Origin: Hyphochytrium catenoides
Taxonomy: Eukaryota > Sar > Hyphochytriomycetes > Hyphochytriales > Hyphochytriaceae
Length of the DNA: 20,488 nucleotides
Reading direction: 5' to 3'
NCBI GenBank assembly: GCA_900088475.1
Contig: FLMG01000639.1
Span: 1 to 20,488, forward strand
Shown: positions 8,834-17,465 of the stretch, one piece after another
Layout of the letters: every line of letters begins with the position of its first letter
Numbering within the stretch: the first letter of the stretch is position 1
Notes under the pieces: generated by a model
Told to the model about the DNA's origin: nothing
The model's input: the letters and a program-made list of their open reading frames with translations, nothing else
Database searches by the model: none
Position numbers and translations under genes: made by a program

Positions 8834-9455
8834 CTCACGGATTCGGTGCAATCCAGAACCCTTCCCTATGATGCAGCAGTCCATGCTGGCTTTCAAGCGG
8901 CGCGGGTGCTTGTCTGAGACAGGGAAATGAGGAAGAAGGAGTGTTAGGGTCCTCCTGTCAGGCTGTGGGGTTGCAGGTTGTGCCACTACTACTTTGGGAG
9001 TCTTTTGGTGGTGCCATGCTCTATGCCTTGGACTCTGTGCAACAGCAGGTTAGTTCCAGTGTGATCGTGCCGCTCTTGATGCCTCTCGGCATCACGGTCA
9101 TTGGTCTCGGGTGGCCAGGGCTCTGAACCTTCATACCAGAACTTATTCGCCATCCATGATGAGAATGGGCTACAAGTTCTGAAGCGTATTATTCCTCTTG
9201 GGCAGTTGGACCCCGCTCTTCTTGCATAATTGAGCCTGCTGCTGCTGATGGTCTCGGAGCCACGGCCTCTTCTACTCCTCTCCCGTCACCTATCGTTATT
9301 GCCTAAGAGCTCAGCTATGATTCTTCTTCCTTTTCTTCAACACGTACCACCACCATCATTACCGGAAAAGTCCAGGACTTTGTAGCTCTTGTATCTTCTT
9401 CCTCTTCTCTTCGTTCTTCTTTTCCCCCTTCTTCGTCTTCTTCCTCTTCTTCTTT
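8834..9455 (+). pseudogene. Retroelement C-terminal fragment (copy B)
   Basis: It starts with CACGGATTCGGTGCAATCC (8836), matching copy A at 7320, and follows that copy through SCQAVGLQVVPL, ESFGGAM, LDSVQQQV and the LIRHP segment. It then reaches a degenerate acidic peptide at about 9304-9332 that carries an in-frame TAA. A box GAAAAGTCCAGGACTTTGTAG (9364-9384) and a TTC-rich run (9395-9455) close it. Many frame breaks are present. Confidence 0.6.
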
Positions 9456-9770
9456 TAACTACAGGAGCATTCCTCCTGAACTGCTGGACCCTTCTCTTGC
9501 TTGTCTCGCGACGGCTGAGCTCGACGGTGATGATATGGTTGCTGGTGATGACATGGTTGCCGGTGGTTCACCTCCTCCTCCTTGTTCTTCTCCGCTCATC
9601 ATCATTACTGAGGAAATCAACTATGATTCTTCTTTTACTGATGATGAGCCGGGAAAAGGTTCGAGCTGAGATGATGGAGGAGCCTACTAAGGCTTCTTAG
9701 CTTTTCTTCTCTTCTTCTTCCTCTTCTTCTTCTTCACTTTCGTCTTCTTCTAATCTAGTCTCTTGGTAGC
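9456..9770 (+). mobile_element. Retroelement tail fragment joined to copy B (copy E)
   Basis: From about 9470 the frame reads IPPELLDPSLACLATAELDG (9470-9529), a repeated VAGDDM, GGSPPPPCSSPLIIITEEI and NYDSSFTDDE (9621-9650). A TTC-rich tract at 9700-9755 follows. This resembles copies C and D more than copies A and B, so two tails lie in series: copy B ends and a second, more truncated element follows directly. Confidence 0.6.
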
Positions 9771-10261
9771 GATAGTAAAACGTATCAACAAAAAAATTTC
9801 ATATCTCTCTTTCCCTTTATAAAACAGTAGTCTACTAGTCTCTCCTTTTTTAAGAATTTTTTTCTAGTAATAAGGACTACAACAAATAAAACGTTTTTGT
9901 AAAAAGCGAAACCCAAAGAGAATATCCTGCCGCCAGAACTCCAAAGAAGAGCAAGAAAGCAGGGGGTTCCCAGGGCTGGGTATTGACAGAATGCGGATGT
10001 TGGGTCCACGAGGTAGCAGGGATTTCTCCTCCTCATCTCTCGATACGTTGAGAAAGAGAACAACTAGAGTGAATACTTGAAAGAAGAAGAGATAAAACTT
10101 ATTAAGAAGGCCCATGCACCGACAAGCAGGTCATTCATCTCCTAACCCAAGTGGTCACAGAATCAATGTCTTCTAGGAGACCTTAAAATCTCGTCGACTC
10201 TCTAACTTGAACGAATAGGTAGCTCCACAGGGCTGAGATATGGAACCAAAAATGGTGTAAG
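9771..10261. other. Intergenic, nothing recognised
   Basis: AT-rich around 9780-9900. A minus-strand open frame at 9864-10115 and an overlapping one at 9785-10063 carry hydrophobic and aromatic low-information translations with no known motif. Nothing else is supported. Confidence 0.4.
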
Positions 10262-10400
10262 AAGAAATGGAGAACCCTGTCACATTTTAATGATGACAGT
10301 AATGGTCTTGGTGCTTCGTCAATTCCTCGTCCTTCTCTCATTGTTTTTGCTGAAGAGATCAACAACTATGATTCTTCTTTTCTTACTATTCATTAGTTAC
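10262..10400 (+). mobile_element. Short retroelement tail fragment (copy H)
   Basis: The frame contains NGLGASSIPRPSLIVFAEEI (about 10300-10359) followed by NNYDSSF (10360-10380). This parallels DGLGATSLS...PSPIIIAEEF in copy A and EEINYDSSF in copies C, D and E. Only about 140 bases survive. Confidence 0.5.
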
Positions 10401-10424
10401 AATCGATGCATTAGCTAGAACTAC

Positions 10425-10690
10425 CACTCAAAGAAAAAGAGAAGGAAAAGAAATAGAGAAGCATGAGAAGAAGAAGAAGAAGGGGAAGAAGAAATTGCTA
10501 CTACTACACATACTCAAAGATAAAGAAGAGAAGGACATGAAAAAAGAAGTAAGGAGAAGGAAAAGAAGGACAAGAAGAAGAAGAAGAGGAAGAAGAAGAA
10601 GAGACTAAAATGCAGAAGAGACACGAGGATATCAGAATAAGAAGGAGGGGAAGAAGAAAAAGAAGAAGTAGGAGACGAGGATATCATGAA
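10425..10690. repeat. (GAA)n-rich polypurine tract
   Basis: About 250 bp of plus strand is almost entirely A and G, dominated by GAAGAA and AAGAAG words, with two GA(C)ACGAGGATATCA-like words near 10620 and 10671. By analogy with the tails at 8040-8095 and 11160-11225 it is probably one or more minus-strand retroelement tails, but no coding part is recognisable next to it. Confidence 0.6.
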
Positions 10691-11139
10691 ATCACGGAGG
10701 GTTGTTCATCATTCTTCTTCTGCTTCTCATCATCGGCGGTGATGATGCATCATGGATCAATCTAAAGAAGTTGTTTTCTCTGTCTGATGAATGATGCTTC
10801 GTTTTGCTTCAACGACAAGAAGTATTTGCAACTACTAGTCATCAGTCATCACCCATTATTCTTATGTGGGTGCTGATCAAGGATTGTCAGTTGGCAGGAG
10901 GCTAGCTCTTCCTCTTCTTCAATCCTGACCCCTTCTTCGCTGTTGATACGACGAGTCTTTCCAAGAATACATTTGAAAGTGTTGTTGCTCCGCTCTCTTG
11001 TACCAAGACACCATCGCAGCAGTATCTACGAAGAAAAGCGCATTGATGACGGGCTAAAACTTTTGCTGCAATCTATTATGCTTCTTTTATTTTGTTATTT
11101 GGTTGATTTTACGGATGATAGCTACCACCAATAACTACT
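10691..11139. other. Unassigned sequence between retroelement relics
   Basis: No domain or RNA gene is recognisable. TTC-rich words around 10710-10730 and 10905-10925 suggest further decayed tails. The open frame at 10943-11134 (plus) has no recognised motif. Confidence 0.4.
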
Positions 11140-11715
11140 GAAGAGTAAAAGAAGAAGTAAAAGATGAAGAAAGAAGAAGTAAGAGGAGGAAGGAGAAGAA
11201 GAAGAAGAAGAGAAAAGGAGGAATAAGAAAAGAAACAAGGAAAGGTATAACGCCTTGGTCTCGTCCTCCTCGACCTGATCTTCTCCACACTCATCATCAG
11301 TAAAGGAAGAATCATAATTGATCTCTGTGATAATAAAGGGAGAAGGAGGAGGAGGAGGTGGACCATCGATTACAACAATGTCGTCATGATCAACTTCAAA
11401 CGCCGCGAGGCAATCAAGAGAGAATCCAACTGATCAAAAGGAATACGCTTCAAAATCTGGAGCGCATTTTCTCATGAACCGCCATAGAGAGTCTCGTGTG
11501 AAGGCGTAAAACCATAGCAAAACGGGACCATTGACCAAGATGATGTAAGAAGCATCAAGAGCAGAGCGGTCACATTGAGGCTTCACCAGATGTCTTACAA
11601 CACAATCAGCGACGCCCGGCATAGCACCCCCAAAGGACTCCCAAACCAATGGTTCAAATTGCAGCCCTACAGCCCGGCAATACTCATACTTCTTCAACTT
11701 CGCCTTCTCGGGCAA
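11140..11715 (-). pseudogene. Retroelement C-terminal fragment, best-preserved minus copy (D)
   Basis: Read from 11715 on the minus strand, the frame is open for 93 codons: KAKLKKYEYCRAVGLQFEPL, VWESFGGAMPGVADCVVRHL, VKPQCDRSALDASYIILVNG, then an FTRDSLWRFM segment. One frame change later it continues as ILKRIPFDQLD and a PPPP-rich stretch, then the EINYDSSFTDDE-type acidic peptide (about 11330-11290), with a (TTC)n tail (plus GAAGAA at 11165-11225). The tail ends in the TTCATCTTTTACTTCTTC box (plus 11151-11169). The K..KY..CR..GLQF.PLVWESFGGAM signature is clearest here. It is a 5'-truncated copy, since no RT motif precedes it. Confidence 0.7.
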
Positions 11716-11765
11716 AGGACCTTGATAGCCTGCTGAGTGAACTGCGCGCTTTTTTATTATCTACT

Positions 11766-12036
11766 AAAAAGTAAAAGATGAAGAAGAAGAAGATGAAGGA
11801 CAAGAGAAAGAAAATGAGAGGAAGAAGAAGAGAAAAGATGAAGAAGGAAAAAAGAAGGAAATAAGAGGAAGAAGAAGAGGAAAGTAAAGCCTATAAAGCC
11901 TTGGGCTCTGCCTCATCACCTCGATCATCTGCAAATGATGCACTGACCGCGACGACCAACGAGCGTTAGGTTGAGGGCCCGGAACCAGACACTTTATTAT
12001 GATAAAAACCATTTGGGTTTGTCCGCTTGTATGCAA
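11766..12036 (-). mobile_element. Retroelement 3' tail fragment (copy J)
   Basis: The minus strand shows a DDRGDEAEPKAL-like segment (about 11935-11895), then a long TTC-rich tract (plus GAAGAA runs at 11778-11880) that ends in TTCATCTTTTACTTTTT (plus 11766-11783), the same terminal box as copies C and D. The part upstream (toward 12036) is not recognisably element sequence. Confidence 0.5.
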
Positions 12037-13142
12037 TCAGAGTGAAACATCGTAGTTACTCTACTTATATCAAACCTATGGAACCATTCCAAGAAACACT
12101 AGAAATGCTCATGTTGTCTGTTGAGATCTCCCTCATTTCCTTTCGCAACCCGCCAACAGAAGGGTTTTGGGGACAAGCAAGTCTCAGGTAGCATACTTGA
12201 TAGAACTACTTGTTCTGCACATAGGTCCCGTAATTACAGCGTTCGACTCTACATATGTTTTCGAGTACTTGTTCTACGGCTTCCTGAGTGGCGAAGTGGG
12301 ACTTTCTGTACTTGTTCACAAAAGTGAAATTAACCTGGAAGCCTGAAATCCAGCCGTAGCTTCCAGGGTACATAAGCTTCAAATCAAAAGCTCGTAAGGG
12401 AAAGATTCCCTTCCTTTATAAGTTGCAAAATGTTTCATCGCCGAAGCATAGAGTCAGACCCTACTCTTCCCTCCTTGCTCCGCACCTTTTTCTGATTCGT
12501 CTTGCTCTCTGTGAGCCTTTCCCGTCAATATAAAGCCCCTACGAGTAGTAGTTCTATCTAACTCTAGAGTACATACGACCAATAAGAAGGGCGTTGTGCC
12601 GTTATTATTTCCCAATGGAATCAGTGCAATCAACAGCTCAATCAACCTAAGGCCTTGTTTCTAGTAGACGGTTATTGGCTGGCCCGACAGTGAGCTGGAT
12701 GACAGAGCTCAATGCAGCTCGTCAATGCGTGGAGACGTTAGGCTTGTTCAAGCAAAAGGAGACTAAAGAATACTCCCTGCCGTAGCAACAATATTAGCAA
12801 CAAGCAGATTGCGGGAAACTCTGTAGGGGTGAAGAGAGAAGATTGGCACAGACAACTTAAACCTTGCGCTGCCACGACTCCTTCTGGGCTTCTCCCCATT
12901 TATCCCTATACCAGAGTTGCTCTCTATTCTCTAACAGCGATTCCTTTTGGAGTATACCAGACTTGGCAGGGAGGTGCTGCAAGCTCTCTCCTTACGCTGA
13001 GAGAGTTGAGAGGTTACGAAGGCGCTTCTCAAGAAGGTCGACCTGCCTTTACAAGAAACTAGCAGGAAGAAGAGATGGCCAAATCTGCATTCGCTGATAG
13101 ACAGGATAAGTAAGGAACCGTCGTCATTCGGCTGTAAGCCCG
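12037..13142. other. Intergenic; small hairpin; possible upstream exon
   Basis: No gene is firmly supported. A 9-bp perfect inverted repeat (CCTGGAAGC at 12334-12342 and GCTTCCAGG at 12359-12367, 16-base spacer) could form a hairpin. Near the right end, a frame from about 13014 reads VTKALLKKVDLPLQETSRKK and RWPNLHSLIDRIS and ends next to a good donor (GTAAGG, GT at 13110-13111). This could be an upstream exon of the gene at 13143-14357, but I could not place a convincing matching acceptor. Confidence 0.4.
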
Positions 13143-14357
13143 ATGATTGAGAGGCCAATCCTCTCGCTGAGTCTCTCCCCAAGTCCACTGATGGCTGGGG
13201 AGAGGGTAAGCTCTTGGGGCACGCCGGCCGGCAATGAGAATTCTCTCATGTCCCACATACTTGGCGGAACCCTAGCAAACCTAGGATTTCTATTCTCACA
13301 GCAACAACAGCGCCTTCCATCGGGCTGGGGCCAATCAGGAGGCCGACCATGGTTTCAGGTATCGTCGTGTCTATTCCACGAACCGCTAAGAAAGAACGTT
13401 AGAGAGCTCAAACAGCTGGAGCAGTCGGGCTCATTGCATTACGCTGCTGAAGCGGAGTTGCGCAATCTCAAGGACTGGGTGCATAAACTTTCTTTGCTGT
13501 TGGAAGGTTTCTCGCAGCTAAAGATGACAATGAGTGAAGAGAGAGTGAAATACGGCTTCGTGACATATATCAACCCGGACTACCATTCCGTGTTTCAAGC
13601 CATCGACGAGACAGACACTCTATTAGCCAAACTCCTTGGGTCTGAAGACTGCCAGGATTTATTTGAGGAGGATGACCCGGAGAACTCTTCCAAAAAGAAA
13701 AGGAAGAAGATGGCGTTACGGAGTGCATCATTGGAGCCAGGGCACAGACTGATTTTAAGGGATGAGCTTATTTTGGAGCTCAATGGGAGACTGCGAAGCA
13801 TTGCAGCTAAGCTAGAGTCCACAATGCAAGCGGAAGAGTCCCTGCTCTGGCCTCTTCTCAGCTCGCAATTTACCGAGGCGACTGAGCTGCACTGTGTGCT
13901 GGGAGCCATCTCGCGGCAGGACTTCACCTCTGCCTCGGAAGCGCTTGCGCTTTGCGTCATAGTAGAAGGCTTGAAGCTCTGGGGCACCGTGAAAGAGAGC
14001 TTGCAATTGATCAGGTGCTTGTCCTTTGTCCAGCGAGTCCTCTTATTCGCGCCATGGTCCCAAAGATCCGGTCTAGTCACCGGCCTCACACCTTCGCAGC
14101 GCCTGCATAATAGATCCCACTCTTTACCAGTGGGCTCTTCTCCTACTTCGGCAGCAAGAGGCTGGTGGTGGAGCAACCAGCTGGTTGGTAGAAAAGTCCG
14201 CCAGTCCTGCCCGTCAGACCTAGAATCAGGCTACGAGCACATGGATAGCAGCACGTCAAGCTTCACAGATGCAACCGACTGCTTTCTAAGCACGCCAACA
14301 TCAGTGAGCACCATATTTAGTGTCGCGACTACTCCTGTCGCTTTGCGGGATATCTAG
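13143..14357 (+). CDS. Conserved-looking ORF of unknown function, possibly spliced
   Basis: An uninterrupted frame of 404 codons; I recognise no family with confidence. The middle (about residues 85-290) is helix-rich: ELKQLEQSGSLHYAAEAEL, DWVHKLSLLLEGFSQL, an acidic patch, then a basic patch SSKKKRKKM (about residues 181-189) that could be a nuclear localisation signal. LRDELILELNGRLRSIAAKL follows. The last 60 residues are Ser/Thr-rich. Two frame-preserving introns may hide in the ORF: 13206-13301 (GGTAAGC donor, TTCTATTCTCACAG acceptor) and 13355-13411 (CAGGTATCG donor, CAAACAG acceptor). If so, the true start may be the ATG at 13191 or lie further upstream. The 3' end converges on the phosphatase gene 238 bp away. 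Confidence 0.55.
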   Translation: MIERPILSLSLSPSPLMAGERVSSWGTPAGNENSLMSHILGGTLANLGFLFSQQQQRLPSGWGQSGGRPWFQVSSCLFHEPLRKNVRELKQLEQSGSLHYAAEAELRNLKDWVHKLSLLLEGFSQLKMTMSEERVKYGFVTYINPDYHSVFQAIDETDTLLAKLLGSEDCQDLFEEDDPENSSKKKRKKMALRSASLEPGHRLILRDELILELNGRLRSIAAKLESTMQAEESLLWPLLSSQFTEATELHCVLGAISRQDFTSASEALALCVIVEGLKLWGTVKESLQLIRCLSFVQRVLLFAPWSQRSGLVTGLTPSQRLHNRSHSLPVGSSPTSAARGWWWSNQLVGRKVRQSCPSDLESGYEHMDSSTSSFTDATDCFLSTPTSVSTIFSVATTPVALRDI

Positions 14358-14595
14358 GAAGTTGAAAGGAAATATGTTGCGCATTTTTTTCAAAACAGAA
14401 AGCTTTATAAATATATTTAATCCTCCAGTCCATGTCTATATACATCCAAGTTAACTGCCTGATGCGTCCATGTCGACCAATAGATGAGTGAGCATAACTC
14501 CGCACCAGTGAGTGCTAGTCAAGTGGGAAGTCAGCTGGCACTTGCAATGCTCTCTTCTCACAATGCAGATTTCATGCGAGGGATCTTTTCACTCT

Positions 14596-16270
14596 CTACA
14601 AAGCGACGACCACCACACTAACGTCATCATACCCTCGAGATGACCCGAGCGATTGCAGTCTTCCTGCTACCATCCGCGGATCATCCCCATACTTTTGCAG
14701 TGAAAACTGGACTTCTCCAACGACTTCGTTGTTTGTCAGGACATCCCACACTCCATCCGTTGCCAGCACCAGCATTTCCTGTCCTGGTTGATAGCTGTAG
14801 ATCCTGACGTCAGGGTCGGCAATAAGCAGCCGGCTGCCGTTGGAAGGCTTGAAATCAACGTCACCAATAGCGCGAGATGGTTCCTAGTGGGGTTGAGAGA
14901 GATAAATTGACAACCGTAAGTCTTTCTAGAATTTGAACCGTATGCTGCGGCAGAAAGCCCTAAAGAGGAAATGCCTATCCCCGTGGGGGGCAAAAGCCAA
15001 GATGAAAGTACAACGAGAAAATCTTAAGGTCTACAAAGTAGAAGTAAGCGATCATGTGGCAGATAACAATATCCAAGAGCATAGACAAGCAGTAACAGAG
15101 CAATCAGAGGGAATCGCTCTTTACCAGGATGCCGTTGATGCGATTATCGATTACTCGTCCGCCTTCTGAGACCACTCGAAGGCGCTCACATTTTAGCTTC
15201 ACCGTATGATCGTCTGAGAGTTGGTGGCAGTAGTCTCCAGCGTTTAACGACGACACTGAAGCTCTGCTCAAGGTCCGCGATAACTTGATTGCTCTGCAAT
15301 CACCAGCGTTGGCTACCACCTGCCGTAGACCATGAAGCACATTAGCACACAGGGAAGAGCTGTTCTACATACGTGCCATATTGATGTCCTTACCAAGGAG
15401 TCAAGGTACAGCGCTGCACAAATAAAGCAGCAGCCGCTGGTCTCGCCTGTTACCCTTTGTATGCCAACTACCTCTTCGTCGAGCTGGACAACCGCCTGAA
15501 ATAGCGCATCCTTGAGGTTTTCAACAGTGAGCTGGTTGTCTGTCTCGCATAGCGCCCGTAGTCGCTGCAGGAGAGCTCGAGGAAAAAAGAGCTGTGTGTA
15601 GGACGCTGCCCAGCTGCCACCATGCCCATCAAGCACAACTATATATCGCAGACGACCGGGGTTAGCGGGGGAGAATGTAGGGTACGACTTCACCGAAGGG
15701 GAAGGCAATCAATAGCTCTAGGATTACGCGTATACAGAGAGGGACCAGCTGAACTGAGTAAACTCTCGCCAACACCCCTTCTCGGTGGCACTATACCTAT
15801 AAGCATCAGCTTATCCAGCAGGAGGTCGGCTAACTCTTGCTCCTCTCCCTCAAGGAACAGTTTGAAGTCATCGATGATCAGGACTCGATCCTCATTGGCG
15901 TGAAAGGGACTCCTGCACGATTCCGCGCCAACCTGTTCACCGAACAGGATGAGCCAACTGGGTAACATGAAGGAGAAAAGCGAGCGAAGTAGATGATCAC
16001 CTGTTTGAGAGGCTTGCCATCACCTAAGACGTGCGTTACTATGGGCAATCTAGCCAATCTGCAAATATCAGCGGTCCCTGCCCCAGGAGCCACCTCAAAC
16101 ATGTCCTTAAAGCTTTCCACAAGAGTGTGCTGCGAGTCTGGGGCATCTACATTGCTCGTGCCTTCCTTGGCGGTGAAGTGTGGTTCATAAGCTAGAAGAA
16201 GCTTCTTCTCTTCTTCTTCGTCTTCTGTGCCTTCCGGTTCTGATGGAGCCTTCTTCTTCATGGACTCCAT
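14596..16270 (-). CDS. PP2C-family (PPM) Ser/Thr protein phosphatase, five exons
   Basis: Modelled exons on the minus strand: 16270-16001, 15932-15797, 15638-15394, 15319-15125, 14883-14596. Introns are 68, 158, 74 and 241 bp, all GT-AG, and every junction keeps frame, giving 377 aa. The ATG has A at -3 and G at +4. Residues 1-90 form an acidic N-terminal extension (EDEEEEKK). PP2C motifs then run in order: NEDR (103-106), DGHGG (139-143), SGCC (203-206), VVANAGDCRA (218-227), LSDDH, GGRV, SRAIGD (285-290), ATDGVWDVL (323-331) and GYDDVSVVVV (366-375) just before the stop. The metal-binding Asp/Glu positions (motif I acidic pair, D139, D325, D369 or neighbour) are present, so a Mn/Mg-dependent phosphatase is expected to be active. 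No transmembrane segment is seen. Each intron contains frame breaks, supporting the spliced model. Subfamily and substrates are not readable. Confidence 0.88.
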
Positions 16271-16688
16271 CCTTTCTTAGCGCGATATGTGCAGCTCTGT
16301 GGTCGGTGGCTACTTTTCCACGTTCAGATGCCGCCAAGTTTCCAAGTGGTGCTTCAGTCCTCGGAATGGAGGAGCTGCTTGGTTGATGCTAGTGTCTCTA
16401 TCAGAAGCAAAAGGAGTCGTGATGGGAGAAGGTGCTGAGAGCCCGAGACAGGAGAAGCGAAGCAAAAGGACTTGCCCGCTGGTCGATGAAACGACAAGAT
16501 AATTTAGACTAGCTGACAGTTCAACGGGGGGAAGAAGTGTTGTGTGGCAGGAGGTACAGGGGGAAGAGACAGAGCACGAGAGAGAGAAAGAGAGTGAGAG
16601 ACAGAGAGAGACAGAGAGAGATAATTAGTGAGAGAGAGAGACAGAGAGAGAGACAGAAAGGGGGAGAGAGAGAAAGAGAGAGAGAGAC

Positions 16689-16727
<39 letters not shown>

Positions 16728-17465
16728 GTGAGAGAGGGAGTGGGGCAAAGCATAGCATCACAGACTCCATAAACTGTAACTCAGAAACTCAGAACATCTT
16801 TGGGCTACGGCTCGAGCTGTACACCCGCTGCATGTACACAACGACTACGCACTGCTGTCACTCGGTATGCAGTTGAAGTTTGAAACGCACTTCTCTTCTC
16901 ATGAATCCTCATCCTTCCTGCCTGCGCTGATGGACGGCTGCTAAGAAATAAGCCAGCCTGCCTGCCGCTCGAGCGGCCGGAGTAGGGCAGGAGAGTCGCC
17001 GTCACATCACACATCACGCAACTTTATAGAGGGCAAGCCAGGACGAGAGCGTTCAGAACCTAAGCCAGGTCCGCACCGCCCGAGGCAGCCCGTGTATCGT
17101 GCTCTTGGACCAAGTGCCGCAGCGACTGGCGAGACTGACTAGATTGTAAGCACACAGCAGAGGCTGTGTTGCTGTTGAAGAATAACTTAGTAGTTTTACA
17201 TAGAGGACTGCCAAGAAGAAGCCCATCTAGTAATGTTCCTCTCCGAGAGTGGTTAACAAGATGTCTTCCTATGCTAGGCTGTTCGCATCTTGGAGCCCAA
17301 GGTGCCCTTCTAGTAGCTCGACCAACATCAGAGAGCGGAGGTGTGCCGGCTGGCGATAGGACTATCTTCTTGACGACAAACTTTGGCGACACAAAGAAGA
17401 CACTACGAGAAGCTGCCCCCTCTCACTCTGTAGACTACCACTCACGCTGTATAACTGCATCCGGG
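16271..17465. other. Intergenic between phosphatase and USP genes
   Basis: This holds the phosphatase promoter side and a GA microsatellite (16576-16737). A minus-strand open frame at 17060-17392 (GTG start, beginning SPKFVVKKIVLSPAGTPPLS) has moderately protein-like composition and lies just after the USP stop. It could be a skipped extra exon, a small gene or chance; I found no domain. The opposite strand is open in another frame through the same stretch, which argues for caution. Confidence 0.4.
16576..16737. repeat. (GA)n microsatellite with ACAGAG interruptions
   Basis: About 160 bp consists of GAGAGA runs broken by ACAGAGAG words and one ATAATTAGT interruption near 16621-16629. The Arg/Glu and Ser/Leu open frames across it are compositional artefacts. 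It sits about 300 bp upstream of the phosphatase start. Confidence 0.9.

Noticed and set aside
13014-13990. Resemblance of the ORF at 13143-14357 and its upstream frame to the lever/clamp region of MutS homologues (PNLHSLIDRIS, LLEGFSQL, a DY....I.E...LL pattern)
   Set aside because: The matches are short, spread over different frames, lack the connecting segment and have no ATPase domain (no GPNMGGKS-type P-loop) anywhere downstream. I keep the protein as unknown.
13595-14176. 193-codon minus-strand ORF
   Set aside because: Antisense shadow of the 404-codon plus-strand ORF, with no domain and low-complexity Ser stretches.
16504-16876. Ser/Leu-rich or Arg/Glu-rich proteins across the GA tract
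   Set aside because: They are translations of a GA dinucleotide repeat, open in several frames at once.
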